A stretch of DNA of 64,000 nucleotides from CANNDT01 sp945876205 (GCA_947503365.1 CANNDT010000007.1:19225-83224); one strand, 5' to 3'. Counted from the stretch's first letter, positions 8,385 through 18,115 are shown. The notes: generated by a model not told the origin, from the letters alone. Made by a program: numbers and translations.

Positions 8385-10124
8385 ATGGACGGTTTTGAAG
8401 AATTCAGTTCTCGTTTTGCTGGGCTCCTAATGAATCAGTCCGCGCTACCTGCGGTGTCTCCGGCCACCCTCGAGGTCGTCGCCCTTGGCGGCCTTGGCGA
8501 GTTCGGCATGAACATGATGGCCGTGTCATGGGAGGACACGACTGTCCTGATTGATGCGGGCGTGATGTTCCCGGACCCGGACCAGCTTGGCGTCGATCTG
8601 ATCATCCCGGACATGGCCTATGTCGAGGCCCGGAGCAAGCAGGTCAAGGCGCTGATTCTGACGCACGGCCACGAAGACCACATCGGCGGCGTCGCCCACG
8701 TCATGCCGCTCTTCGACGGCCCGGTCTACGGCACCGCGTTCACGCTGGCCGTGCTCGAGCCGAAGCTCGAAGAGCACGGCATCGGGCCCGAGCGGCTGAC
8801 CACCGTCCAGCCCCGCGACACGATCACGGTCGGTCCCTTCACGATCGAGTTCATCCGCGTGACGCACAGCATGCCTGACTGCGTCGCGCTCGCCATCACC
8901 ACGCCTGCCGGCATCATCATCCACACCGGCGACTTCAAGATCGACCAGACGCCGATCGACGGCCAGCACTTCGACCTGCACCGCTTCGCCGAGTTGGGCC
9001 AGCAAGGCGTGCTCGCGCTCTTTGCCGACAGTACCAACGTCGATCGCAAGGGCTTTACCGGTTCAGAAGTGGAGGTCATCGAGGCCTTCGAAGAGATCTT
9101 CACGAGCACGCACGGCAAGCTGGTGGTCGCCTCGTTCTCGTCGAGCATCTACCGGATGCAGGTGCTGGTCGATCTCGCCGTGCAGTTCGAGCGCAAGGTC
9201 GCGTTTGTCGGCCGCAGCATGATGAGAAACGCGGAGATTGCCCAGCGCCTCGGATACCTGCGGGTGCCGGCGGGTGTGCAGATTCGCGATTCAGACGTGA
9301 GCAACTACGCCTCGCAGGACATCCTGTGCCTCGCCACCGGATCGCAGGGCGAGCCGCGCGCCGCCCTGGCCCGCATCTCGATTGACGACCATCGCTTCGT
9401 CAAGCTCGGGCCCGAAGACACCGTCGTCCTCTCCGCGCGCGCCATTCCCGGCAATGAGAAGGCGATCGCCCGCACCATGAGCCACATCGCGCGCCGCGGC
9501 GCGGACGTGATCACCGACAACATGAAGCACGTTCACGTCTCGGGCCATGGCAGCGCCGAGGAGCTGAAGCTCGTGCTCTCGCTGGTCCGCCCGCGCTACT
9601 TCGTCCCCGTGCACGGCGAATACCGCCAGCTCTCGCAGCACGCGCGGATCGCCGAGCGCGTCATGAGAGGCACCGACCGGAAGGTGCAGTCGCTGCTCGC
9701 GACCGACGGCGACATCATCCAGTTCGATCAGCACGGCGCGCGGATCGCCGACAAGGCGCCGACCGGCCGCGTGCTGATCGACGTGACTCGCACGGGCGAA
9801 GTGGGCGACGAGGTGTTGCGCGATCGGCGTCACATCGCCGGCGACGGCGTCGTCGTCGCGGTCGTCACGATCAGCCGCCAGACGGGGGTCCTGATTGGCG
9901 AGCCCGAACTGGTGGCCCGCGGATTTGTCGTTGACGAGCGCGACAGTGGGTCGTTGTTTGACGATGCGGCGGGCGTCATTGCGGCGTGCATCGAGTCGTC
10001 CAGCGTCGAGGAACGTACGGATCAGGGGCTCATGACGGAAAAGCTTCGCGGTGAGCTGCGAAGATTCTTCAAGAAACGTTCGGGGCGCCGGCCCATGGTG
10101 TTGCCGGTACTCATGGAGATCTGA
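8385..10124 (+). CDS. rnj: Ribonuclease J
   Basis: 579 residues; metallo-beta-lactamase/beta-CASP nuclease with 5'-3' exo- and endonuclease activity in RNA turnover. Metal site LILTHGHEDHIGG near residue 90, HTGDFKID, LFADSTNVDRKGFTGSE, beta-CASP motif SSSIYRMQVLVDLA, and SGHGSAEELKLVLSLVRPRYFVPVHGE are present. The C-terminal about 100 residues form the dimerisation domain. Start could be ATG 8385 or ATG 8430 (MNQSALP); no strong ribosome site favours either. ftsK starts 3 nt after the stop. Confidence 0.95.
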   Translation: MDGFEEFSSRFAGLLMNQSALPAVSPATLEVVALGGLGEFGMNMMAVSWEDTTVLIDAGVMFPDPDQLGVDLIIPDMAYVEARSKQVKALILTHGHEDHIGGVAHVMPLFDGPVYGTAFTLAVLEPKLEEHGIGPERLTTVQPRDTITVGPFTIEFIRVTHSMPDCVALAITTPAGIIIHTGDFKIDQTPIDGQHFDLHRFAELGQQGVLALFADSTNVDRKGFTGSEVEVIEAFEEIFTSTHGKLVVASFSSSIYRMQVLVDLAVQFERKVAFVGRSMMRNAEIAQRLGYLRVPAGVQIRDSDVSNYASQDILCLATGSQGEPRAALARISIDDHRFVKLGPEDTVVLSARAIPGNEKAIARTMSHIARRGADVITDNMKHVHVSGHGSAEELKLVLSLVRPRYFVPVHGEYRQLSQHARIAERVMRGTDRKVQSLLATDGDIIQFDQHGARIADKAPTGRVLIDVTRTGEVGDEVLRDRRHIAGDGVVVAVVTISRQTGVLIGEPELVARGFVVDERDSGSLFDDAAGVIAACIESSSVEERTDQGLMTEKLRGELRRFFKKRSGRRPMVLPVLMEI

Positions 10125-10126
10125 CC

Positions 10127-12394
10127 TTGTCCGAGTCCACCTTGCCTCGGCGCATCAGCGAATTCGTCGGCGTGGCGCTCTTCGCGCTCGCGCTGATCTG
10201 GCTGATTGCGCTCGTCACCTACGACGCCACAGACCCGGTCTGGTTCTTCACGACCGGCGCCACGCATGCGCCCGCGAATTTCGTGGGCCAGGTCGGCGCG
10301 TTTCTCTCGGAGCTGTCGTTTCAGCTCTTTGGATACACGTCGTACCTGATCCCTGGCGTCATCGCCGTCGTGGGATGGCATTACTTCTGGTGCCAGCCAC
10401 CGGACGCGGCCTATACGAAGGTCTTCGGGATGACGCTCTTCTTCGCCTGCGCCACCTCGTTTCTGAGCCTGATATTTGGCAGCACCGAGGTCGCGGGCAA
10501 GACGTTCTACGCCGGCGGTTCGCTCGGCAACTGGCTCGGATCGATACTGTCGGAGTACTTCAATCGCACGGGCTCGATCATCATCCTCCTGACGCTGATT
10601 GCCCTCTCGACGGTGCTCTCGACGCAGGTCTCGCTCGGCCGCCTGTTCTCGACGGCAAGCGACGGCTCGAAGGATCTGTCGGCGCGCGGCATCGGCCGGG
10701 TGCGCGCGTGGCTCGATGAGCGGCGCAAGCAGAAGCAGCGGCAGGACGTCATCGCCAAGCACACGAAGAAGGCGGCCTCGACGACCCTGAAGGTCGAGAA
10801 GGAGGCCATCACGGTGGCTGCCGCCGAGCGCGATGCTGACGAAGCGCCGAGGCCGGCTGCCCCGGCCGTGGTGGCCCGCAAGCGCGCCGAACCGGTACTA
10901 CCCCTCACGGAGCCCGACCAGCCGAGACCACAGCGTCGTCAGGGCGCCTTCACGTTGCCGCCGTCGTCGCTCCTCGATGCGCCGAAGGTCGAGCAGAAGA
11001 TCGATGAGCGCGACCTGATGGAAGCCGCCAAGCTGCTCGGGGAAAAGTGCCGGGAGTTCGCGGTCGAGGGCCAGGTGGCGCAAATCCATCCGGGTCCTGT
11101 CGTCACGACCTACGAGTTCAAGCCCGACGCCGGCGTGAAGTACAGCAAGATCACGAGCCTCGCCGATGACCTGTGCCTGGCGATGCGGGCCGAGTCGGTA
11201 TTAATCGATCGCATCCCCGGCAAGTCGACGGTAGGTATCCAGATTCCGAACGCGAAGCGCGAGAGCATCTCGTTGCGCGAGCTGCTCGAATCGGATGGGT
11301 ATCAGAGGTCCGCCTCGAAGCTGACGCTGGCCCTCGGCAAGACGATCCACGGCGAGCCGTACTTCACCGATCTTGCAACCATGCCGCACCTGTTGATTGC
11401 GGGGTCCACCGGCACGGGCAAGTCGGTGGGTTTGAACTCGATGCTGACCAGCATCCTCTACCGCGCGACGCCCGACGACGTGCGACTCATCATGATCGAC
11501 CCCAAACGACTGGAGCTGGGCATGTACGAGGACATCCCGCATCTCCTCACGCCGGTCGTCGTCGACCCCAAGAAGGCCGCCAACGCGCTCCGCTGGGCCG
11601 TGCGGGAGATGGAAGAGCGCTACAAGACGCTCGCCGCCGAAGGCGTGCGCAACATCGAGCAGTACAACCGCAACATCCGCCTCGCGCTCGCCGAGAACAG
11701 CGGCAACGACGACATGCCCAAGCCGCTGCCGTTCGTGGTCGTCGTCATCGACGAGCTCGCCGACCTGATGATGGTGGCCAGCAACGAGGTCGAAGAATCG
11801 ATCTGCCGCCTGGCGCAGATGGCCCGCGCGGTCGGCATTCACCTGATCCTCGCGACGCAGCGTCCGTCGGTTGATGTCATCACCGGCCTGATCAAGGCCA
11901 ACCTGCCGTCGCGCATCTCGTTCCGCGTGTCATCGAAGACCGACTCGCGCACGATTCTCGACGCCAACGGCGCCGAACAACTGCTCGGCAAGGGCGACAT
12001 GCTATTCCTGCCGCCGGCTTCGTCGCGCTGCATTCGCCTGCACGGGCCGTACATTTCCGAGCAGGAGAGCGCGCGACTCGCCAGCTTCCTGCGCAAGCAG
12101 GGCAAGCCGACCTTCGACGAGACGATTACCGCCGAGGACGAGAAGACCGGCCCTGGCGGGATCGAATACGAGAAGGACGAGCTCTACGACGAGGCCTCGC
12201 GCATCGTCGTCAGCAGCGGCCAGGTGTCGATCTCGTACCTGCAGCGGAAGATGCGGATTGGATTCAGCCGCGCCGCGCGGCTGGTGGACATGATGGAGGC
12301 GGAAGGGCTCGTCTCCCCCGGCGCCGGCGGCAAGCCGCGCGAGGTGCTGGTGGATCGTGGCTACTTCGAGGAGGTGGATGCGCAGCTTCGCTAG
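10127..12394 (+). CDS. ftsK: DNA translocase FtsK/SpoIIIE
   Basis: 755 residues; septal DNA pump in chromosome dimer resolution and segregation. Four predicted N-terminal membrane helices (residues about 15-165), a charged linker, then the motor: Walker A AGSTGTGKSVGLNSML, Walker B VVVIDELADLMM, and ATQRPSVDVITGLIKAN. The C-terminal gamma winged helix (QVSISYLQRKMRIGFSRAARL), which reads KOPS sites, is complete. TTG at 10127 is used as the start, 3 nt after RNase J; no ATG fits before the first membrane helix. The 3' end overlaps the amidase gene by 17 nt. Confidence 0.96.
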   Translation: MSESTLPRRISEFVGVALFALALIWLIALVTYDATDPVWFFTTGATHAPANFVGQVGAFLSELSFQLFGYTSYLIPGVIAVVGWHYFWCQPPDAAYTKVFGMTLFFACATSFLSLIFGSTEVAGKTFYAGGSLGNWLGSILSEYFNRTGSIIILLTLIALSTVLSTQVSLGRLFSTASDGSKDLSARGIGRVRAWLDERRKQKQRQDVIAKHTKKAASTTLKVEKEAITVAAAERDADEAPRPAAPAVVARKRAEPVLPLTEPDQPRPQRRQGAFTLPPSSLLDAPKVEQKIDERDLMEAAKLLGEKCREFAVEGQVAQIHPGPVVTTYEFKPDAGVKYSKITSLADDLCLAMRAESVLIDRIPGKSTVGIQIPNAKRESISLRELLESDGYQRSASKLTLALGKTIHGEPYFTDLATMPHLLIAGSTGTGKSVGLNSMLTSILYRATPDDVRLIMIDPKRLELGMYEDIPHLLTPVVVDPKKAANALRWAVREMEERYKTLAAEGVRNIEQYNRNIRLALAENSGNDDMPKPLPFVVVVIDELADLMMVASNEVEESICRLAQMARAVGIHLILATQRPSVDVITGLIKANLPSRISFRVSSKTDSRTILDANGAEQLLGKGDMLFLPPASSRCIRLHGPYISEQESARLASFLRKQGKPTFDETITAEDEKTGPGGIEYEKDELYDEASRIVVSSGQVSISYLQRKMRIGFSRAARLVDMMEAEGLVSPGAGGKPREVLVDRGYFEEVDAQLR

Positions 12395-14093
12395 AGCGAT
12401 GGCGGCCGCGGCCGTGCTCGCCATCGCGGCGTTCGCTGTCGATCTCCGCGCGCAGACCGCCGAAGCCGTCTACAACGACGTCCTCGCGCGTGAGGGAGAT
12501 CTGCGGCGCGAGCTCGATCTCGCGCCGCAACTGAGGGCGCAGCCGCCCGGCACGGCGTCGGCTGCCCTGCTCAGGCGCGTCCGTGCAACTGTCGACGCCT
12601 ATGAGGATATCGTTCGCCGTTTCCCGCGCGGCGGCAGCAGCGACGACGCGCTGTGGCACGGGGCGGGGCTCGCGGCGGACGCGTTCTGGCAATTCGGCGA
12701 CGCGCGCGATCGGATCACCGCGCTCCGCCTGTTCGAGTTCCTCGTCGCGCAGTATCCGAAGAGCACGTTCGCCAAGCAGGTGGTCAGCCCGACGGCGCGC
12801 CTCACGGCTGCGGAAGCGGCGAGCTCGCCGCAATCAACGCTCAAGGCGATCCGCCGCGAGGTCCTGCCGGATACGCTCCGCGTGACCCTGGAGCTCGAAC
12901 GCGAAGCCGCGTTTCACGAAGAACGGATCGACGGTCCACCCCGGGTATTCGTCGATCTGAAGAACACCCGCGCCATCGACGAGCTGAAAGACGCCACGCT
13001 CGCCTTCCCGGACGATGTCGTTCGCCAGATTCGCGTCGGCCGCCAGCTCGACGCCCGAACGCGAGTCGTCTTCGACCTCCAGGCCACCGCGCGCTACAGC
13101 GTCTACTCGCTCTACAACCCGTACCGCCTGGTCATCGACTTCGAACGAACACCTGTCGCGCCCGCCTTCGCTGAAGCTACGGCGCGCAAGCCCGCCCCGG
13201 CTGAAGCTACGGCGCGCAAGCCCGCCCCGGCTGAAGCTACGGCTGGCAAGCCCGCTACGTTGCCCGTTGCAGCGGCGTCGCTTCCTCCATCTCCACCACG
13301 TGAGAGCGCGGTCGTCGCGGCGACCATGAGTACGCCACCGCCAGGTTCGCCGTCGGCCAATTCGCGGGGCGGGTATTCGCTCTCGAGACAGTTGGGGCTG
13401 GGGGTGGCGAGAGTCGTGATCGACCCAGGCCATGGCGGCCATGATCCCGGCGCCAAGGTGAAGGGCCTGCTGAGTGAGGCGGCGCTTGTGCTCGACGTCG
13501 CGCAGCGGCTCGAAAAGCTCCTGCTGAAGCAAGGCGTCGAGGTGGTGCTGACGCGGGCGGCCGATGTGTTCGTGCCGCTCGAGACCCGCACCGAGATCGC
13601 CAATCGTGCCGGAGCCGATCTCTTCCTCTCGATTCACGCCAACGCCAGCTCCGACACGGCGGCACGCGGCTTCGAGACCTATTTCCTCAGCTTTGCTCCC
13701 AACGCGCAGGCCGAGGCGATCGCCGCACGCGAGAACGCCGCATCGGCCAGGACGATGAGGAGCCTGCCGGACATCGTGAAGGCGATCGCGCTCAACAACA
13801 AGATCGATGAGTCGCGTGATTTTGCGTCGCTGGTGCAGGCGTCGCTGGCGGATCGGCTGAAGAAGGTCGACAAGAGTGCCCGAAGCCTCGGCGTCAAGCA
13901 GGCGCCCTTCATGGTGCTGATCGGCGCCACCATGCCAAGCGTACTGGCGGAGATTTCCTTCCTGACGAACCGCCGGGAAGGAAATCTGCTCAAGACCCAG
14001 AGCTACCGGCAGCAGGTCGCCGAGGCGCTGTTCGCCGGCGTCATGAACTACCAGCGCTCTCTCAAAAAAGCAGCAACAACCGCGTCGCGCTAG
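12378..14093 (+). CDS. N-acetylmuramoyl-L-alanine amidase (AMIN + amidase_3)
   Basis: 571 residues. Splits stem peptides from glycan during daughter-cell separation (AmiC-like, periplasmic). ATG 12378 is chosen because GAGGAGGTGG lies directly before it. Signal peptide (AMAAAAVLAIAAFAVDLRAQ), a helical TPR-like part (about 25-140), an AMIN-type domain (about 155-255: RVTLELER, PPRVFVDL, NPYRLVIDFE), a linker with three decapeptide repeats, and the zinc amidase: DPGHGGHDPGAK, LSEAALVLDVA, LFLSIHANAS, and catalytic Glu in PSVLAEISFLTN. The linker repeats are encoded by a dispersed-type DNA repeat (see 13161-13250). Confidence 0.93.
   Translation: MRSFARAMAAAAVLAIAAFAVDLRAQTAEAVYNDVLAREGDLRRELDLAPQLRAQPPGTASAALLRRVRATVDAYEDIVRRFPRGGSSDDALWHGAGLAADAFWQFGDARDRITALRLFEFLVAQYPKSTFAKQVVSPTARLTAAEAASSPQSTLKAIRREVLPDTLRVTLELEREAAFHEERIDGPPRVFVDLKNTRAIDELKDATLAFPDDVVRQIRVGRQLDARTRVVFDLQATARYSVYSLYNPYRLVIDFERTPVAPAFAEATARKPAPAEATARKPAPAEATAGKPATLPVAAASLPPSPPRESAVVAATMSTPPPGSPSANSRGGYSLSRQLGLGVARVVIDPGHGGHDPGAKVKGLLSEAALVLDVAQRLEKLLLKQGVEVVLTRAADVFVPLETRTEIANRAGADLFLSIHANASSDTAARGFETYFLSFAPNAQAEAIAARENAASARTMRSLPDIVKAIALNNKIDESRDFASLVQASLADRLKKVDKSARSLGVKQAPFMVLIGATMPSVLAEISFLTNRREGNLLKTQSYRQQVAEALFAGVMNYQRSLKKAATTASR
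13161..13250. repeat. Three in-frame 30-bp tandem repeats inside the amidase gene
   Basis: Three 30-bp copies with a few mismatches, encoding PAFAEATARK, PAPAEATARK and PAPAEATAGK in the linker between the AMIN and amidase domains (residues about 262-291). On the minus strand each unit contains CGTAGCTTCAGC next to a GC stem, the look of intergenic palindromic repeats. The length is a multiple of three, so the reading frame is kept. Confidence 0.85.
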
Positions 14094-14134
14094 AGCGCGT
14101 CCAGCCTCCGCGACGACCAGTGGATCGAACGGTA

Positions 14135-14374
14135 CTAGCTCTGGATTCTCAGCTTTGCGTGTCCGGGATCGGTTGGCGGGGCGACCGCGTCGCGGCGGCG
14201 CTTGATGTAGATGGCGATTGCGCCCACGAGCAGGCCCGTGGCGGCGGCGATGGCCATGATGATCCCCACCATGCCCACGGCGCCGAGCACGACGTCGCCC
14301 ACCGTGATCGGGCGCGCGATCGGCGGCTGCTTGAGGACCTCGACGACGATTGGGTCTTGCTGAAACGCGAACAT
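14135..14374 (-). CDS. Small single-span membrane protein
   Basis: 79 residues. Soluble N-terminus FAFQQDPIVVEVLKQPP, one strong membrane helix (residues about 28-58: VLGAVGMVGIIMAIAAATGL and following) and a positively charged C-terminus with YIKRRRD, predicting N-out/C-in. The start ATG at 14374 overlaps the pepA stop (TAATG), so it is translated together with pepA. No family recognised. The longer ORF starting at 14692 is a shadow of pepA. Confidence 0.75.
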   Translation of the reverse strand: MFAFQQDPIVVEVLKQPPIARPITVGDVVLGAVGMVGIIMAIAAATGLLVGAIAIYIKRRRDAVAPPTDPGHAKLRIQS

Positions 14375-15888
14375 TACCCTTTTTGCCAGGCCTCCGCGTC
14401 GAGCGCGAGCTCGGCGAGCGTGCGGACGCCGACGCCGGTGGCGCCCCGCGGCTGGTACGGCTTGGCTTCCTCGGCCCAGGCGGTTCCGGCGATGTCCATG
14501 TGCACCCACGGGAGATCGCCGGTGAATTCCTTGATGAAGAGCGCGCCGGTGATCGCGCCGCCGCCGCGGCCGCCGGTGTTGGCGAAGTCGGCGATGTCGC
14601 TCTTGAAGAGCTCGCGGTAGTCGTCGAAGATCGGCATCGGCCACGAGCGATCGCCACCACGCGCGCCCGCCCGCTGCACGTGCTTCACCCACGAGTCAGG
14701 CGTGCCAAACAATCCGGTCGTCGTCTTGCCAAGCGCCACGACGCACGCACCGGTCAACGTGGCGACGTCCACCAGATGGGTGGCGCCGAGCTGACGCGCA
14801 TACCAGACGCCGTCGCCGAGAACGAGGCGTCCTTCGGCGTCGGTGTTGAGGATTTCAACGGTCTTGCCTTCGGCGCTCCTGAGCACGTCGCCCGGCTTGA
14901 ACGCCTTGCCACCCGGCATGTTCTCGGTGGTGGGAACAATGCCGATGCAGCGGATCGGTGCGTTGAGACGCGAGATCGCCGCCATCGCGCAGATCACCGC
15001 CGCGCCGCCGGACATGTCGTCCTTCATCTTGTCCATGTTCTCGGCGGGCTTGATCGAGATACCTCCGGTGTCGAAGGTGATGCCCTTGCCGACGAGACCG
15101 AGGACCGGACCGTTCACCGCGTGCGTGGGCTCGTGACGCATCACGAGCACACGCGGCGGCTCGACGCTTCCGCGCGCGACACCGAGGAGCAGCCCCATGC
15201 GCAGCTCGGCAATCCGCTTCTCGTCGAGGATCTCGACCTTGAGCCCGGCGTCCTTGGCAATCTTCGCGCCGCGATCGGCGAACTCCCTCGGTGTGAGGCT
15301 GTTGCCAGGCTCGTTCGACAGCGCGCGCGACAGGTTGCTGCACTCGCCCAGGACGCGTCCGCGTTCGAGCGCGCGCTCGAGGGCCTTTGACTCCCCCGCC
15401 ACGCGCAGCTCGACGGACTCGACCCAGGGGCGCGGCTGCTCCACGGTCTGATACGACGCGCCCTCGAAGTTGGCCAGGACGACGCCCTCGGCCAATACCT
15501 GCGCGGCCTGTTCCGACGTCACTGACGTTCCCGGACGGTGGACGATGGCAATGCGTGGGATGCGGCGCTGGCGGGCGGCCAGTCCGGCCGTGACAGCGAT
15601 GCGGCGCACGCTGTCGGTCGAGCAGTCCTTCCTGGACCCTGCGCCGATCAGCATCACGCGCGGGGCCTTCCAGCCGCGCACGGGAGTGATGAACAGATCG
15701 AACAGCTTGCCCTTGAACTCACCACGGCCGCGCGCCAGGGCAATGTCGCCGCCCGACGCCGCTTCCAGCTCGGATTCGTCCGCGAGGTCGTCGTCTTCGA
15801 AAACAGGGATGACGAGGAGGTCGGTCTCGATGTCGCGGGAGGAGCGGGTTGTCAGGCCGACAGTGGGGGTACTGTGAACCGTATGCAT
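14374..15888 (-). CDS. pepA: Leucyl aminopeptidase (M17)
   Basis: 504 residues; hexameric two-metal aminopeptidase removing N-terminal residues in the cytoplasm. Signature NTDAEGRLVLGDG is intact, as are GKGITFDTGGISIKPAENM (catalytic Lys and metal Asp) and MKDDMSGGAAVI. N-terminal macro-like domain spans about residues 1-165. The assigned ATG at 15888 lies 92 nt from the divergent start at 15981, leaving room for two promoters. Confidence 0.95.
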   Translation of the reverse strand: MHTVHSTPTVGLTTRSSRDIETDLLVIPVFEDDDLADESELEAASGGDIALARGRGEFKGKLFDLFITPVRGWKAPRVMLIGAGSRKDCSTDSVRRIAVTAGLAARQRRIPRIAIVHRPGTSVTSEQAAQVLAEGVVLANFEGASYQTVEQPRPWVESVELRVAGESKALERALERGRVLGECSNLSRALSNEPGNSLTPREFADRGAKIAKDAGLKVEILDEKRIAELRMGLLLGVARGSVEPPRVLVMRHEPTHAVNGPVLGLVGKGITFDTGGISIKPAENMDKMKDDMSGGAAVICAMAAISRLNAPIRCIGIVPTTENMPGGKAFKPGDVLRSAEGKTVEILNTDAEGRLVLGDGVWYARQLGATHLVDVATLTGACVVALGKTTTGLFGTPDSWVKHVQRAGARGGDRSWPMPIFDDYRELFKSDIADFANTGGRGGGAITGALFIKEFTGDLPWVHMDIAGTAWAEEAKPYQPRGATGVGVRTLAELALDAEAWQKG

Positions 15889-15980
15889 AGCGATTTCGAA
15901 TTCAGCCTCGTGCTAATTGCTTGTCCGCTCGAAGGATGCGGGCTTAGAATCAGACAGGATCACCACCAACGGGGAATAAT

Positions 15981-16430
15981 ATGGCCCATTCAAGACGGGC
16001 GTTTTGCACGCTGGCTGCGGTATCGGCTGCCGCTCTTCTGGCGTCCACGCATGCCACGGTCGCGCAGCAGCGGGACTCTGACGACAAGAAGCCAAGTCTA
16101 TCACTCAAGGTGACGCCACCGTTGGGATTCTCCCCGCTCCGGGTGCGGGCGGTGATCGATGTACGCGGCGGTGCGGACGACAACGCCGAGCTCTATTGCG
16201 CGGGCCTGGAGTGGGATTGGGGCGATGGCACCGTGTCGGAGAGTTCCAGTGACTGCGATCCGTACGAGGCCGGCAAGAGCACGATCAGGCGGCGCTACAC
16301 CGGTGACCATACGTTCCAGCAGCAAGGCAGCCATAAGATCGTGTTCCGCCTGAAGCAGAAATCGAAGGTCGTCGGCGCCGCGATCGCTACCATCCAGGTG
16401 CGTGCCGGGCAGGGCGAGTTCGATCGGTGA
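15981..16430 (+). CDS. Exported PKD-like protein, unknown function
   Basis: 149 residues with a signal peptide (RRAFCTLAAVSAAALLASTHATVAQ). The mature part contains LSLKVTPPLGFSPLRVRA, WDWGDGT and a C-terminal strand pair ending AIATIQV: the 'P..v.f..t....y.WdfGDGt' layout of a PKD/Ig-like domain. The DxGDGT element is clear, the full fold is inferred. Ends with a GTGA overlap into the next gene, so the three genes 15981-18030 form an overlapping set. Confidence 0.75.
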   Translation: MAHSRRAFCTLAAVSAAALLASTHATVAQQRDSDDKKPSLSLKVTPPLGFSPLRVRAVIDVRGGADDNAELYCAGLEWDWGDGTVSESSSDCDPYEAGKSTIRRRYTGDHTFQQQGSHKIVFRLKQKSKVVGAAIATIQVRAGQGEFDR

Positions 16431-16879
16431 CGGAGGCCGTCGTCTCCGCCGATGCCGTCATGGCGGAGCTGCAGGGTCGCGTGCGCGAGCGCCTGCGGCT
16501 CCAGCTTCTGCAGAACGGCGGATCGAAGGCGTTCGAAGATCCCGCGCTCTTCGCTGAAGTGGAAGCGTTGCTGCAGGCGGCCGCCAACACCAGCCCCACG
16601 TCGACGCTGCTCCTGCCGGAGCTCCTCGGCGACCCGGCCACCTGGCGCCTCAGCACGAAGCCTCCCTATCAATCGCATCGGTCGGCTGGCGCCGCCTCCG
16701 CCATTCTGTTCCTGAAGCAGCGCGTGATGATGCCGGTGCTGCGATGGCTGTTCGAGTACAGCCGCGACAACTTCGAGCGGCAGCGCCGCGTCAATGACGT
16801 GATGTTCGCCTGCGTCCAGGAGCTGGCCGCCGAAACGGCGCGGCTCCGGCAGGAAGTCCGCCGCCTCTCCTCGAAGTGA
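16427..16879 (+). CDS. Conserved hypothetical, coiled-coil tail (glycan-gene neighbour)
   Basis: 150 residues, GTG start overlapping the previous stop. Contains KPPYQSHRSAGAASAILFLKQ, then LRWLFEYSRDNFERQRRVND and a coiled-coil-like end VQELAAETARLRQEVRRL. The 'SHR..g..i...kr......p.......q..fN..l....eel' pattern recalls a module I have seen joined to or next to glycosyltransferases and sugar methyltransferases; function unknown. It overlaps the following glycosyltransferase by 4 nt, which supports a shared role in surface glycan synthesis. Confidence 0.7.
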   Translation: MTEAVVSADAVMAELQGRVRERLRLQLLQNGGSKAFEDPALFAEVEALLQAAANTSPTSTLLLPELLGDPATWRLSTKPPYQSHRSAGAASAILFLKQRVMMPVLRWLFEYSRDNFERQRRVNDVMFACVQELAAETARLRQEVRRLSSK

Positions 16880-18030
16880 AGCTCGCGTTCGTCGTCCAGC
16901 GATACGGCGCCGCCATTGCCGGCGGCTCCGAAGGACATTGCCGGCAACTCGCCGAGCGGCTTGCCCCTCGCCACGACCTCACGATCCTGACAACCTGCGC
17001 TCGCGATTACGTGACCTGGGAGAACGAGTATCCAGCAGGCGAGACGGTCGAACAGGGTGTGCGCGTCGTCCGCTTCCCGGTCGCGCATCCGCGGCGTCTC
17101 AAGGCGTTCGCGGATGTGAGCGATGAGGTGTTCGACGGCGGCGCGTCACGCCAGCGCGAGGAAAGCTGGTTCCTCGAGAACGGCCCTGACTCGCCGGCGC
17201 TGCTCGATCACTTGCGAAGCCACGGCGCCACCTACGACCGCATCCTCTTCTGGACCTATCGCTACGCACCCTCCTACTTCGGGCTGCCGCTCGTGGCCGA
17301 TCGCGCGATCCTCGTTCCCACCGCGGAAGAGGATGCGGCGATCACGCTGAAGGTGCTGTCAGAGTTCTTCGAGCGACCGGCGGGCTACCTGTTTCTCACC
17401 CCCGAGGAAGAAGCACTCGTGTCGAGCCGCGCGGGCCGGCCGCTGACGCCGTCGGCGACCATTGGCATCGGACTCGATCCCGAGCCGGCCGCCGCGACGT
17501 CGCGGGCCGCGCTGGACGAGCTCGGCATCCGAGGCGACTACGTCCTCTATCTCGGTCGCGTCGATCGGAACAAGGGCTGCGACACGCTGCTCGAATATTT
17601 CGAAGCGCACACGGCGAATGACGTGACGCTGGTGCTCGCAGGTCCGGCGAAGATGCAGATCCCTGAGAACCCGCGCATTCGCGCGCTGGGCTACGTGTCC
17701 GACCACGCCAGGCGGACGCTTCTGACGCATGCGCGGGCGCTGATCGTCCCGTCGCCGTATGAAAGTCTCAGCATCGTGCTGCTCGAGGGGTGGAACCATG
17801 CGGTGCCGGCGCTGGTCAACGGCCGGTGCAAAGTGCTCGCAGGCCAGGTCTCGCGCGCCGACGGCGGACTCTCGTATCGGTCCGCCGCCGAATTCGACGA
17901 AGCACTGTCATATCTGCTCTCCCACGCGGCCGAGCGCGACGCGCTCGGCCGCCAGGGACTTGCCTACGTGGAGCGCGAGTACCGATGGCCAACCGTGCTG
18001 GCCAAGGTCGAAGCGCTGCTCGTGTCGTGA
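16876..18030 (+). CDS. Glycosyltransferase, GT4 family (GT-B fold)
   Basis: 384 residues. N-terminal AFVVQRYGAAIAGGSEGHCRQLAERLA is the acceptor-domain start of GT4 enzymes; the donor half shows YVLYLGRVDRNKGCDTLLE, ALIVPSPYESLSIVLLEGW with the ExxxxxxxE-like signature, and GPAKMQIPENPRIRALGYV. Cytoplasmic face enzyme adding a sugar from an NDP-donor to an unknown acceptor, probably a polysaccharide or lipid-linked glycan. GTG start overlapping the previous stop (GTGA). Confidence 0.88.
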   Translation: MKLAFVVQRYGAAIAGGSEGHCRQLAERLAPRHDLTILTTCARDYVTWENEYPAGETVEQGVRVVRFPVAHPRRLKAFADVSDEVFDGGASRQREESWFLENGPDSPALLDHLRSHGATYDRILFWTYRYAPSYFGLPLVADRAILVPTAEEDAAITLKVLSEFFERPAGYLFLTPEEEALVSSRAGRPLTPSATIGIGLDPEPAAATSRAALDELGIRGDYVLYLGRVDRNKGCDTLLEYFEAHTANDVTLVLAGPAKMQIPENPRIRALGYVSDHARRTLLTHARALIVPSPYESLSIVLLEGWNHAVPALVNGRCKVLAGQVSRADGGLSYRSAAEFDEALSYLLSHAAERDALGRQGLAYVEREYRWPTVLAKVEALLVS

Positions 18031-18115
18031 ACAGCCGATGCGTCTTGCGGTGTGCCAATCAATGTCGGTGGAGCGCCACAAAACGGCAGCGCCAACGTGC
18101 GATTACAGCACATGC

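Noticed and set aside
12834..14660. 608-residue minus-strand frame opposite the amidase
   Set aside because: No domain, spans two genes on different strands, low-complexity composition; the amidase motifs on the plus strand are decisive.
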